From the NCBI RefSeq assembly GCF_002387245.1, contig NZ_DGLD01000018.1, positions 1,543 through 65,542 on the forward strand: a stretch of DNA of 64,000 nucleotides, given 5' to 3'. Position numbers and translations under genes: made by a program. The notes under the pieces are model-generated. The model saw only the letters and a program-made list of their open reading frames with translations. It had not been told where the DNA came from and ran no database searches. This document shows positions 25,216-33,024 of this stretch, piece after piece. The DNA comes from Brevundimonas sp. UBA4553 (lineage in GTDB: Bacteria > Pseudomonadota > Alphaproteobacteria > Caulobacterales > Caulobacteraceae). Position 1 is the stretch's first letter; the number at the start of each line of letters is the position of its first letter.

Positions 25216-26775
25216 TTGCTGCGGGCAGCCCTGGACCCCAAGGTCTATGAAGAATCCCTGTTCGACGCGCTGATCGACGCGCGCGCCCGCTATGGCGACA
25301 AGGAGATTCTGGAAGACCAGGATCGTCACCCCCTCACCTACACCGGCCTCATCCGCGCGGCCTTCGTGCTGGGCCGCAAGATCGCCGCCATGACCAAGGC
25401 GGGAGAGCGCGTCGGCGTCCTGCTGCCGTCCAGCGCAGGCGTGGTCGTAACCTTCTTCGGCCTGCACGCCTTCGGCCGCGTGCCGGTCATGCTGAACTTC
25501 ACCTCGGGTGAAGCCAATCTGAAGGCCGCACTGAAAACGGCAGGCGTCACCAAGATCCTGTCGGCCAAGCGTTTCGTCACCCAGGCCAAGCTGGACGACC
25601 TGATGGCCGCCCTCGGCGGGGTCGCCGAGATCATCTGGCTGGACGATGTTCGCAAAACCATCGGTCTGGCCGACAAGCTCTATGGCCTCAGCGCCGGAAT
25701 GGCCCCGCGCCGTTTCCGCACCAAGACCGATCCGGATTCGCCTGGCGTGGTTCTGTTCACCTCCGGCAGCTTCGGCGCGCCCAAGGGCGTGGTGCTGAGC
25801 CAGCGCAACCTGGTCGCCAACGCGCGGCAGGTCGCCGCCCACATCGACCTGAAGCCGGAATGGGTCATGTTCAACCCGCTGCCGACCTTCCACTGCTTCG
25901 GCCTGACCGGCGGGGTCATCCTGCCGCTGCTGCAGGGGATGAAGGCGTTCGAATACCCCTCCCCCCTTCACGCCAAGCAGATCACCGACCTGCTGCCGCA
26001 GGTGAAGGCGTCCATCCTGTTCGCGACCGACACCTTCCTGAACCAGTACGCTCGCGTAGCCGAGCCGGGCGATTTCGCCACCCTGCAGTTCGCCGTCGCC
26101 GGGGCCGAAAAGGTTCGCGACGAAACGCGCCAGATGTTCAACACCAAGTTCGGCGGCGTCGAGCTGTTGGAAGGCTATGGCGCGACCGAGGCCGCGCCCG
26201 TGGTCGCCGTGAATCATCCTGATCGCAACCGTCCCGGCACCGTCGGCCAGATCATGCCCGGCATGGAATATCGTCTGGACAAGGTCGAGGGCATCGAGGG
26301 CGGCGGCCGCCTGTACCTGCGCGGCCCGAACGTCATGGCCGGCTATATCTCGCCTAACAATCCGGAGGGCATCGAGCCTCTGGAAGGCGGCTGGCACGAT
26401 ACCGGCGACATCGTCGACATCGACGACGAGGGCTACATCACCATCCTCGGCCGGGTGAAGCGCTTCGCCAAGGTCGGCGGCGAAATGGTCTCCCTGCTCG
26501 CGGTCGAGGACATGGCCGGCGCCGTCTGGCCCGAACATCGCCACGCTGCAGTATCCGTCCCGGACAGCAAGAAGGGCGAACGCCTGATCCTGGTGACCGA
26601 TCACGAAGGGGCCGAGTCCGCGCGTCTGTCGGAATGGGCGCGCGAAAACGGCGCGCCGGAATTGGCGGTTCCCAAGAAGATCATCAAGATCGCCGTCATC
26701 CCCGTTCTCGGCACGGGCAAGACCGATTACGTGGCCATTCAGAAGCTAGTCGAGGACGCCCTGAAAGCCGCCTGA
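25216..26775 (+). CDS. AMP-forming acyl-ACP/acyl-CoA synthetase (Aas-like ligase domain)
   Basis: A 519-residue adenylate-forming enzyme. Core motifs are VLFTSGSFGAPKGVVLSQ (A3, ATP binding), EGYGATEAAPV (A5), WHDTGDIVDIDDEGYITILG (A7/A8), and a C-terminal GTGKTDYVAI with the catalytic lysine (A10). The stretch VMLNFTSGEANLKAALKTAG resembles the acyl-ACP synthetase half of Aas, which recycles fatty acids into phospholipids. The fused acyltransferase half is absent. The TTG start at 25216 follows a perfect AAGGAGG by six bases; a nearby GTG is out of frame. Fatty-acid activation for membrane lipids is the likely role; chain specificity is unknown. Confidence 0.88.
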   Translation: MLRAALDPKVYEESLFDALIDARARYGDKEILEDQDRHPLTYTGLIRAAFVLGRKIAAMTKAGERVGVLLPSSAGVVVTFFGLHAFGRVPVMLNFTSGEANLKAALKTAGVTKILSAKRFVTQAKLDDLMAALGGVAEIIWLDDVRKTIGLADKLYGLSAGMAPRRFRTKTDPDSPGVVLFTSGSFGAPKGVVLSQRNLVANARQVAAHIDLKPEWVMFNPLPTFHCFGLTGGVILPLLQGMKAFEYPSPLHAKQITDLLPQVKASILFATDTFLNQYARVAEPGDFATLQFAVAGAEKVRDETRQMFNTKFGGVELLEGYGATEAAPVVAVNHPDRNRPGTVGQIMPGMEYRLDKVEGIEGGGRLYLRGPNVMAGYISPNNPEGIEPLEGGWHDTGDIVDIDDEGYITILGRVKRFAKVGGEMVSLLAVEDMAGAVWPEHRHAAVSVPDSKKGERLILVTDHEGAESARLSEWARENGAPELAVPKKIIKIAVIPVLGTGKTDYVAIQKLVEDALKAA

Positions 26776-26881
26776 TCAGGACGGCTTGCAGACCGCGCAG
26801 CTTCGCCTAACCTCCGCCTTCGCGCCTTGCGTTGATCCGGCTCTCGGACCCGACGGTCGTGCGCTATCGGGAGGAAAACAA

Positions 26882-27292
26882 ATGGCGAGTGCAGCGTCCA
26901 TCTCGGGTTGGGCCCCGCGATTCCAGAGTGTTCTGCGGATCGTGGCCGGCCTGCTGATCCTTCAGCACGGCGCGCAGAAAATTCTCGGCTTCCCGCCCGG
27001 CGGGCACGGTGGCGGCGTGGACCTGTCCACGCTGGCCGGATGGTCCGGTCCGATCGAACTGGTCGGCGGCGTCCTGATCGTGCTGGGGCTGTTCAGCCGG
27101 CCGACCGCCTTCATCCTGTCGGGCTTCACGGCCGTGGCATACTGGATGGTCCACGCCCCGCAGAGCCCCTACCCGATCAACAATGGGGGAGAGTTGGCGG
27201 CGCTCTACTGCTTTGTCTTCCTGTACCTGTTCTTTGCTGGTCCGGGCCCCATCGCGCTCGACAGCGTGATGCGCGGTGGCCGTCGCCGTTAA
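26882..27292 (+). CDS. DoxX family membrane protein
   Basis: A 136-residue protein with four predicted membrane helices. The N-terminal SVLRIVAGLLILQHGAQKIL and the G-P-I-E-L-V-G-G-V-L-I-V-L-G-L-F-S-R-P block are typical of DoxX. Family members are linked to oxidative-stress or quinone-associated complexes, but enzymatic activity is not established. GGGAGG precedes the ATG at 26882. An upstream start at 26786 would add a non-conserved 32-residue tail and is less likely. Same strand as the acyl synthetase, 106 bases downstream. Confidence 0.88.
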   Translation: MASAASISGWAPRFQSVLRIVAGLLILQHGAQKILGFPPGGHGGGVDLSTLAGWSGPIELVGGVLIVLGLFSRPTAFILSGFTAVAYWMVHAPQSPYPINNGGELAALYCFVFLYLFFAGPGPIALDSVMRGGRRR

Positions 27293-27312
27293 GCGATCGA
27301 ACGGCGCCTGGA

Positions 27313-28068
27313 TCAGCCGATCCGGGCGCCCGTCATCGAGATTGAGCCGCCTTCGATCACATCATTGAAGAAGCTGACCGTCTCGCCCTGGGCCTGCTGG
27401 GCGGCGACGTAGAGCAGCGGCAGATAGTGCTCATCTGTCGGCACGCTGAGCTGAGTCTGTTCGCCCAGTTGCACCCAGTCGATCAGGGCGTCGTGGTCGC
27501 CCGCGACAAACGCCCGCTTCACCGCCTCGTTGAAATCGACAGCCCAGTCATAGGGCTCGCCGCCGGCCCGTTTCCACGTGCGCAAATTGTGCACGAAATC
27601 GCCGGAACCTGCGATCAGGACGCCCTCGTCCCGCAGCGGGTGAAGACGTTTGGCCAGTTCATAGTGGCCGCGCGCGTCAATGGTGCGATCCAGCGACAGT
27701 TGGACGATCGGCACATCGGCCTCTGGCCAGACGTGGGCCAGCACCGACCATGTGCCATGATCCAGACCCCATTGCGTCGTCTGTTGCGCGCCCGTCAGCT
27801 CCGCCACCCGGGACGCCAACAAGGGCGAACCGGGCGCGGGATACTGCATGGCGTGAAGTTCGGGTGGAAAGCCACCGAAATCATGGATGGTTTCCGGCCG
27901 CTCCTGCGCCGTCACGCCCAGCCCGCGCGTCTCCCAGTGGGCCGAGACCATGACCACGCCTTTCGGCTTGCCGATCTCCTCTCCCAGTGCGCGCCATGCG
28001 TCCGCGTAGGGACCGCCCAGGGCGTTCATAGGAGAACCGTGACCAAAGAAGATGGCGGGCTGGCGCAT
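27313..28068 (-). CDS. Class III extradiol dioxygenase, DOPA 4,5-dioxygenase-like (YgiD family)
   Basis: A 251-residue LigB-type dioxygenase. Zinc/iron-binding histidines are visible in PAIFFGHGSPMNAL (N-terminus), VVMVSAHWETRG, and the later GSGDFVHNLR and DEHYLPLL. Plant and bacterial relatives open the ring of L-DOPA or other catechols. The physiological substrate here is unknown, and some members act as general aromatic dioxygenases. It lies four bases downstream of wrbA on the same strand, so it is probably expressed in response to quinone or catechol stress together with that quinone reductase. Confidence 0.9.
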   Translation of the reverse strand: MRQPAIFFGHGSPMNALGGPYADAWRALGEEIGKPKGVVMVSAHWETRGLGVTAQERPETIHDFGGFPPELHAMQYPAPGSPLLASRVAELTGAQQTTQWGLDHGTWSVLAHVWPEADVPIVQLSLDRTIDARGHYELAKRLHPLRDEGVLIAGSGDFVHNLRTWKRAGGEPYDWAVDFNEAVKRAFVAGDHDALIDWVQLGEQTQLSVPTDEHYLPLLYVAAQQAQGETVSFFNDVIEGGSISMTGARIG

Positions 28069-28072
28069 GATC

Positions 28073-28675
28073 TTAACCGTGCAGCTTCCTGGCGATCTCA
28101 GCGATATGCTGACCCTGATAGCGGGCGCCGTCCAGTTCGTTGTCGCTGGGCATGCGCGAGCCGTCGCCCTTGGTCAGGGTGGTGGCGCCATAGGGCGAAC
28201 CGCCCGTGATCTCGTCCATGTTCATCTGCCCCTGGAATCCATAAGGCAGGCCGGCGACGACCATGCCTTGGTGCAGGAAGAAGTTGTGCAGGCCGCTGAA
28301 GGTGGTCTCCTGACCGCCGTGCTGGGTGGCCGAGGCGGTGAAGGCGCCGCCGACCTTGCCGATCAGCTTGCCCGTGAACCACAGGCCGCCGGTCTGATCC
28401 AGGAAAGCGCGCATCTGCGAAGCGGCGGTCCCGAAGCGGGTGCCTGCGCCGATGATGATAGCGTCGTAGTCGGCCAGTTCATCCACGGTGGCGATCGGCG
28501 CGGCCTGATCCAGCTTGTAGCCCGACGCCTTGGCCAGGTCAGCAGGCACGGTTTCCGGCACGCGCTTGATGTCCACGAATGCACCGTCCACGCGGCGCGC
28601 GCCCTCGGCTACGGCTTCGGCCATCTGCTCGATGTGGCCATAGGTCGAGTGATAGAGGACGAGAATCTTGGGCAT
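28073..28675 (-). CDS. wrbA: NAD(P)H:quinone oxidoreductase WrbA
   Basis: A 200-residue flavodoxin-like enzyme that reduces quinones by two electrons and binds FMN. The phosphate-binding loop is HSTYGHIEQMAEAV at residues ~9-22. GAGTRFGTAASQMRAFLDQT and the Q-H-G-G-Q-E-T-T segment are family hallmarks. The ATG at 28675 gives the conserved MPKILVLYHS start; the frame is open further upstream without homology. A 50-base imperfect inverted repeat ends ten bases before this start, so repression by a redox-responsive regulator is likely. Confidence 0.95.
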   Translation of the reverse strand: MPKILVLYHSTYGHIEQMAEAVAEGARRVDGAFVDIKRVPETVPADLAKASGYKLDQAAPIATVDELADYDAIIIGAGTRFGTAASQMRAFLDQTGGLWFTGKLIGKVGGAFTASATQHGGQETTFSGLHNFFLHQGMVVAGLPYGFQGQMNMDEITGGSPYGATTLTKGDGSRMPSDNELDGARYQGQHIAEIARKLHG

Positions 28676-28684
28676 CAAACGCTC

Positions 28685-28734
28685 CGCTAAATCTGACTGA
28701 CACAAAAGCAACTGCATCAGTGTCTGATTTAGCG
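28685..28734. promoter_or_regulatory. Inverted repeat in the wrbA promoter, candidate operator
   Basis: CGCTAAATC at 28685-28693 is mirrored exactly by GATTTAGCG at 28726-28734. Inside, GACTGACAC is partly mirrored by GTGTC. The repeat fills most of the 88-base gap upstream of wrbA. Such symmetry fits a dimeric repressor of the HxlR or MarR kind; no such regulator gene is adjacent. Confidence 0.55.
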
Positions 28735-28763
28735 AGATACTGCGGCGTCGCAAGCCCCAGCGC

Positions 28764-29231
28764 TCAGATTTCCATGCGACGCGCCAAGGGACAGACGCGA
28801 TCATAGAAGGCCTGGCTTGCGGGCGCCCGCCCGCCCCGCGACAGGATGAAGCGGTGCTCGACCACCATGGCCTGCTGCTCGATGTTCAGACCGCTCCAAT
28901 CACACAGATCGTCGAGCGGATAGGTGTAGGCCGCTGGGCCATCGCCAGCCCGCAGCTTGCTCATCAGCAGGTTCAGACCCTTCTGGGCCTGCCACACATG
29001 GACCAGCTCATGAATGAAAACAGCCTGGACGCGCAGCGGCGCGCGCGACAGATCGGGCTCCAGCGTCGTTTTCGGCCAGACGATCCAGTCGCGCCCGAAC
29101 CAGCGCCCCGGCACGAAGGCCCGATCGAACGGCCAGGGCGACGCGATAAAGCGAATGTCATCCAGTTTCAGCGCCGCGCCGAACACCTCGCGGGCCAAGG
29201 CCGCTTCACCGTCCGCCAGCGCCCGCATCAT
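28764..29231 (-). CDS. HExxH-containing protein, putative metallopeptidase-like, unknown function
   Basis: A protein of about 155 residues. The sequence FIHELVHVWQAQKG supplies a zincin-type HExxH motif (H-E-L-V-H). The rest is rich in Trp and Pro (IASPWPFDRAF, RWFGRDWIVWPKT), with a late motif MVVEHRFIL that could provide a third ligand. Related short proteins in Caulobacterales carry the vague label 'vgr related'. There is no signal peptide. The ATG at 29231 lies within the last codons of the VanY-type peptidase gene, so translation may be coupled; an earlier in-frame start at 29294 is possible. Peptidase activity is suggested, not shown. Confidence 0.65.
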   Translation of the reverse strand: MMRALADGEAALAREVFGAALKLDDIRFIASPWPFDRAFVPGRWFGRDWIVWPKTTLEPDLSRAPLRVQAVFIHELVHVWQAQKGLNLLMSKLRAGDGPAAYTYPLDDLCDWSGLNIEQQAMVVEHRFILSRGGRAPASQAFYDRVCPLARRMEI

Positions 29232-30069
29232 CGCCTGTCCACTCCCAGTGCCAAGGCTCGAACACATAGGGCGTGAATCCGAAACGGGAAGCATTGGCGA
29301 CCAGCCAGCGATAGGCGGGTCCCTGGGCCATGTGGCGGCGGCTCATCGGATCGGTGGAATCCACGCCCATACCCGCGACGTGGCCGACATGGATGTCGAT
29401 CGCGGTTCCGGTACGATGCGGCGAGCAGGCCGCGCGACGCAGACCATCGCAGTTGCCCTGGGCCGCGCAACGCGCAGCGTCCGCCTCGGGGTCGCGGAAA
29501 CCCGAGAAAATCTGCATCAACTCGGGATCAGCCGCGATGGCCGGCGCCTCGGCGCGGGCGGCGGCGACCATGCGGCGATAGGCGTCCAGAACGTCGCGGC
29601 GCAAGAGGCGGGTCATGCGTTCGGCATGCTCTTCCTGCGGCGACAGGTAGGCCAGCATGCTGATGGGCGGCGGGTCGGGGCATTCCCCCCTCACCCGCGC
29701 CATGACGAAGGGGCGTCGCTCCTGCCACAGACCGCGAAAAACCTGAAAGGTCGGCTGATCGAATTGGCCGGTCGCCATCAAACCATAGCGCGCCTGAAAA
29801 CCGGCCAAGGCTTCAGCGAAGCCTGCCGAGGCAGGATCGCACGGCGAACCGATCTCACGCTGGATCAGGGGCGTGTAGGTCTCCCATCCCCATTCCGCTG
29901 AACCGAATGGCGACCATTCCAGCGTGTAGAGCGAGACGCCGTTGGCCTGGGCCGCATTGTCCCAGGCGTTGGTGGCCCGGTCGCAAATCTGGGCGTCGGC
30001 CTTCGCCGCTCCGGCGCTGCCGATAGCCGCAAGAAGCGCCGCAACAAGGATCGCAATTCGCACTGACAT
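29206..30069 (-). CDS. D-alanyl-D-alanine carboxypeptidase, VanY/M15B family, exported
   Basis: A 287-residue protein with a signal peptide (MSVRIAILVAALLAAIGSAG). A ~120-residue N-terminal region includes a segment resembling a peptidoglycan-binding domain (GFQARYGLMATGQFDQPTF). The C-terminal catalytic domain carries the M15 zinc motifs, SPHRTGTAIDIHVG (H and D ligands) and EPWHWEW (catalytic region and last His). These enzymes trim the terminal D-Ala of peptidoglycan peptides in the periplasm. The start at 30069 is chosen because the signal peptide begins there. It overlaps the HExxH gene downstream by 26 bases. Confidence 0.85.
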   Translation of the reverse strand: MSVRIAILVAALLAAIGSAGAAKADAQICDRATNAWDNAAQANGVSLYTLEWSPFGSAEWGWETYTPLIQREIGSPCDPASAGFAEALAGFQARYGLMATGQFDQPTFQVFRGLWQERRPFVMARVRGECPDPPPISMLAYLSPQEEHAERMTRLLRRDVLDAYRRMVAAARAEAPAIAADPELMQIFSGFRDPEADAARCAAQGNCDGLRRAACSPHRTGTAIDIHVGHVAGMGVDSTDPMSRRHMAQGPAYRWLVANASRFGFTPYVFEPWHWEWTGDDAGAGGR

Positions 30070-30166
30070 AGGCACAGCAGGCCTCAGCTCGCCTGGAACC
30101 GCAAGGACGACTTCGCCTGTTGGCAGAAAACCGGCATGGTGAAGCTGCGGCCGACTCAGGCCGACC

Positions 30167-31546
30167 ATGTTCGGACGCCTGATGTCATCTGTTGTCGCTG
30201 CTGATGCTCCCCGCCGTTCCAACGCCGTTCTGGCCGCCTTTTCCGGCCCCTGCCTGCCCCTAGCGGCTTTCGGCGTCGCCCTGCCCGTCACCCTGCCTGA
30301 ATTCTATGCCACCCACGTCGGGCTTGAGCTGGGGGTGGTCGCCGCCGTCTTCATGGCGGTGCGGCTGATCGACATCGTCTTCGACCCCTTCATCGGCTGG
30401 GGCATGGACAAGACCAGAACGGCCTTCGGTCGCTATCGCCCCTGGATGTTGGTGTCGACGCCGATCCTGATGCTGTCGGCCCTGATGATGTTCGTCCTGG
30501 TCCAGCCTGGCGCCGGTCCTGCCTATCTGTTCGCCTGGCTGCTGGTCCTCTACCTCGGCTTCTCCATCGGAACCCTTGGCCAGTTAGGCTGGGCGGCGGT
30601 TCTGGCGCCTCAGTACGACCAGCGCAGCCGCGTCTACGGCTGGTGGCAGGTCTTCAACATCATCGGCGTCATCCTGATCCTGATCCTGCCGACGGTGGTG
30701 GTGAAGTCGGGCATCGGGGACTATGCCGACGGCGTGCGCATTATGGGCTGGGCCATCCTGATCGCCCTGCCCGTCACAATCGGCCTGGCCATGATCGCCG
30801 TGCCGGAACCCGTCAACGTCGGCGCGCCGCCGCACGGCGGGCCGAGCGCCTATCTGGCCCTGTTCAAAATGAAGACGGTGCGAAAACTGCTGATCGCCGA
30901 CCTGCTGCTGGGCGTGGCGCCCGGCATCACCGGGTCGCTGCTGTTCTTCTTCTTCGGCCAGATCAAGGGCTACGACCACACCCAGGCGTCGCTGTTCATG
31001 CTGTTCTACTTCGTGGCGGGTCTTGTCGGAGCCCCCATCTGGGCCTGGCTGGCGACGAAGATCGGAAAAGACCGGGCCCTGGCCGTCGCCAGCCTGATTT
31101 TCGCCGGCCTCTACATCGCCGCGACGCTAGTGCCCGGCGGCAATTTCGCCCTGACGGCGGCGGTCATGTTCGTCGCCGGCCTACCCTATGCGGCCGGCCT
31201 GTTCCTGCTACGGGCCATGATGGCCGACGCGGGCGACGAGGTGCGGTTGGAGACAGGGGTGGACCGCACCGGTCTGATGTTCTCCATCCTGTCAGCCACC
31301 ACCAAGATCGGACATGTCGTGGCCCTGATCCCCTACCTGATCCTGCAATGGGTAGGCTTCAAGGCCCTGCCGGGTCCGGCGGGCAACAGCGAGTTCTCGC
31401 TTTTGGCGCTGCAAATCCTGTTCATCGCCGTGCCGGGCCTGCTACTGGCGGCGGCCGCCTGGGTGCTGAAGGGCTATCCCCTGACGCCCAGGCGCCACGA
31501 TGAAATTCGCGAGGCGCTTATCGCCCGCGACGCCGGAACCGCCTGA
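30167..31546 (+). CDS. MFS transporter, GPH (glycoside-pentoside-hexuronide:cation) type
   Basis: A 459-residue protein with 12 predicted membrane helices. The loop VRLIDIVFDPFIGWGMDKTR followed by FGRYRPWML is the characteristic D-P-x-x-G-x-x-x-D-x-T-x-x-x-x-G-R-x-R-P-W signature of the GPH sugar symporter family. Specificity is unknown. Start uncertainty is small: an ATG at 30182 would remove five residues. It is divergent from the VanY gene. mazG begins directly after its stop (TGAATG), so the two are probably co-transcribed although functionally unrelated. Confidence 0.9.
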   Translation: MFGRLMSSVVAADAPRRSNAVLAAFSGPCLPLAAFGVALPVTLPEFYATHVGLELGVVAAVFMAVRLIDIVFDPFIGWGMDKTRTAFGRYRPWMLVSTPILMLSALMMFVLVQPGAGPAYLFAWLLVLYLGFSIGTLGQLGWAAVLAPQYDQRSRVYGWWQVFNIIGVILILILPTVVVKSGIGDYADGVRIMGWAILIALPVTIGLAMIAVPEPVNVGAPPHGGPSAYLALFKMKTVRKLLIADLLLGVAPGITGSLLFFFFGQIKGYDHTQASLFMLFYFVAGLVGAPIWAWLATKIGKDRALAVASLIFAGLYIAATLVPGGNFALTAAVMFVAGLPYAAGLFLLRAMMADAGDEVRLETGVDRTGLMFSILSATTKIGHVVALIPYLILQWVGFKALPGPAGNSEFSLLALQILFIAVPGLLLAAAAWVLKGYPLTPRRHDEIREALIARDAGTA

Positions 31547-32350
31547 ATGACCCACTCCATCGACCGCCTGAAAGAGATCATGGTTCGCCTGCGCGATCCG
31601 AACGGCGGTTGCCCCTGGGACGTCGAGCAGACCTTCGCGACCATCGCCCCCTATACGATCGAAGAGGCCTATGAGGTCGCCGACGCCATCGAGCGCGCCG
31701 ACATGGAGGAACTGAAGGTCGAATTGGGCGACCTGCTGTTCCAGGTCGTCTTCCACGCCCGAATGGCGGAAGAAGCCGGTCATTTCGCCTTCGATGACGT
31801 GGCCAACGCCATGGCCGACAAGCTGATCCGCCGCCATCCCCACGTCTTCGGCGAGGAAGCCGCCAAGCCGAGCGGCTCGGCCCAGAAGGCGCGCTGGGAG
31901 GACATCAAAGCCGCCGAGCGCAAGGCCAAGGCCCAGCACGGCGTACTGGATGATGTCCCGGTCGGCCTGCCCGCGCTGACCCGCGCCGCCAAGCTGACCA
32001 AGCGCGCCGGCCGCGTCGGCTTCGACTGGCCCTCGACCGACGAGGTCTTCGACAAGCTGGCTGAAGAAGTCGAGGAACTGCGCGTCGAGATCGCCGCTGG
32101 CGACAAGGATAAGGCGCGCGAGGAACTGGGCGACCTGCTGTTCGTCGTGGCCAACCTGGCCCGCAAGCTCGAGGTAGAGCCTGAAGACGCGCTGCGCGCC
32201 GCCAACGCCAAGTTCGTTCGCCGCTTCGGCTTCATCGAGACCGAGTTGGCAAAGGACGGCCGCACGCCCGACCAGTCCGATCTGGCCGAAATGGACGCCC
32301 TGTGGAACGCGGCGAAGGCCGCCGAGAAAACAGCCAAAGCGATGGGATGA
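31547..32350 (+). CDS. mazG: Nucleoside triphosphate pyrophosphohydrolase MazG
   Basis: A 267-residue protein with two MazG domains. The first (residues ~10-110) contains IEEAYEVADAI and ELGDLLFQVVFHA; the second (~155-250) contains EEVEELRVEI and REELGDLLFVVANLA. Both thus provide the ExxE...ExxD metal-binding pattern. The enzyme hydrolyses dNTPs/NTPs to monophosphates, clearing damaged nucleotides and lowering ppGpp-related signals in some bacteria. It begins immediately after the MFS stop and overlaps the HAD gene start (ATGA). Confidence 0.95.
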   Translation: MTHSIDRLKEIMVRLRDPNGGCPWDVEQTFATIAPYTIEEAYEVADAIERADMEELKVELGDLLFQVVFHARMAEEAGHFAFDDVANAMADKLIRRHPHVFGEEAAKPSGSAQKARWEDIKAAERKAKAQHGVLDDVPVGLPALTRAAKLTKRAGRVGFDWPSTDEVFDKLAEEVEELRVEIAAGDKDKAREELGDLLFVVANLARKLEVEPEDALRAANAKFVRRFGFIETELAKDGRTPDQSDLAEMDALWNAAKAAEKTAKAMG

Positions 32351-33024
32351 ACGGCCCGTTCGACCTCATCATCTTCGACTACGACGGGGTCATCGCTGAC
32401 AGCGAGTTGTTGAACAACGCCGTCATGGCGGAACTGCTCAGCGAAATCGGCCTGCCGACGACGCTGGATGACGCCTTGGCGACCTACCTCGGCAGGCGCT
32501 GGCTGGATTGCGAGCAGATTATCTCGCAGCGCCTGGGCGCGCCTTCCCCGCCCGGCATTCGCGAAGAGTGGACCAGACGTTGCCATGACCGTGCCGAACG
32601 CGAGCTCTGCAGCGTGACAGGTCTTGAGGCCTTCCTGTCCGCCCGGTCCGAGCCCCGCTGCATCGCCTCATCCAGCCCCCTCGACTGGATCCAGATGGGC
32701 CTGCGACGTTTCGGCGCCGATCAGATGTTTGAGGGCACGATTTTCAGCGCCGCCGTCCATGTAAACCGAGGCAAGCCGCACCCCGATCTATTCCTGTTCG
32801 CGGCCAAGATGATGAACGTCACCTCTTCGCGCGTGCTGGTCATAGAAGACAGCCCGATGGGCGTCATGGCAGGCGTGGCTGCTGGGATGCGCGTGATCGG
32901 GCTGTGCGCCGGCGGGCACGTTCGGGATGGCCACAGACAAAAGCTAGCCGAGGCGGGTGCGCATCAGATCTTCGACAGCTACGGAGACTTGTCGGTTTGG
33001 ATGACCGCCCAGGCTCAAACGTAA
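32347..33024 (+). CDS. HAD-superfamily phosphatase (beta-phosphoglucomutase-like)
   Basis: A 225-residue HAD hydrolase. Motif I is DYDGVIADSELL at residues ~10-21, where the first D is the nucleophile. Motif II is the Ser in CIASSSP. Motif III is the Lys in VNRGKPHPDLFL, and motif IV is VIEDSPMGV. The alpha-helical cap after motif I places it in subfamily I with beta-phosphoglucomutase and sugar phosphatases. Substrate unknown. The ATG at 32347 overlaps the mazG stop. It is convergent with the antiporter gene, with a 10-base overlap. Confidence 0.92.
   Translation: MNGPFDLIIFDYDGVIADSELLNNAVMAELLSEIGLPTTLDDALATYLGRRWLDCEQIISQRLGAPSPPGIREEWTRRCHDRAERELCSVTGLEAFLSARSEPRCIASSSPLDWIQMGLRRFGADQMFEGTIFSAAVHVNRGKPHPDLFLFAAKMMNVTSSRVLVIEDSPMGVMAGVAAGMRVIGLCAGGHVRDGHRQKLAEAGAHQIFDSYGDLSVWMTAQAQT

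Noticed and set aside
25156..26604. Minus-strand open frame opposite the acyl-ACP/CoA synthetase
   Set aside because: It is a shadow of a clear AMP-ligase gene, with no family features.
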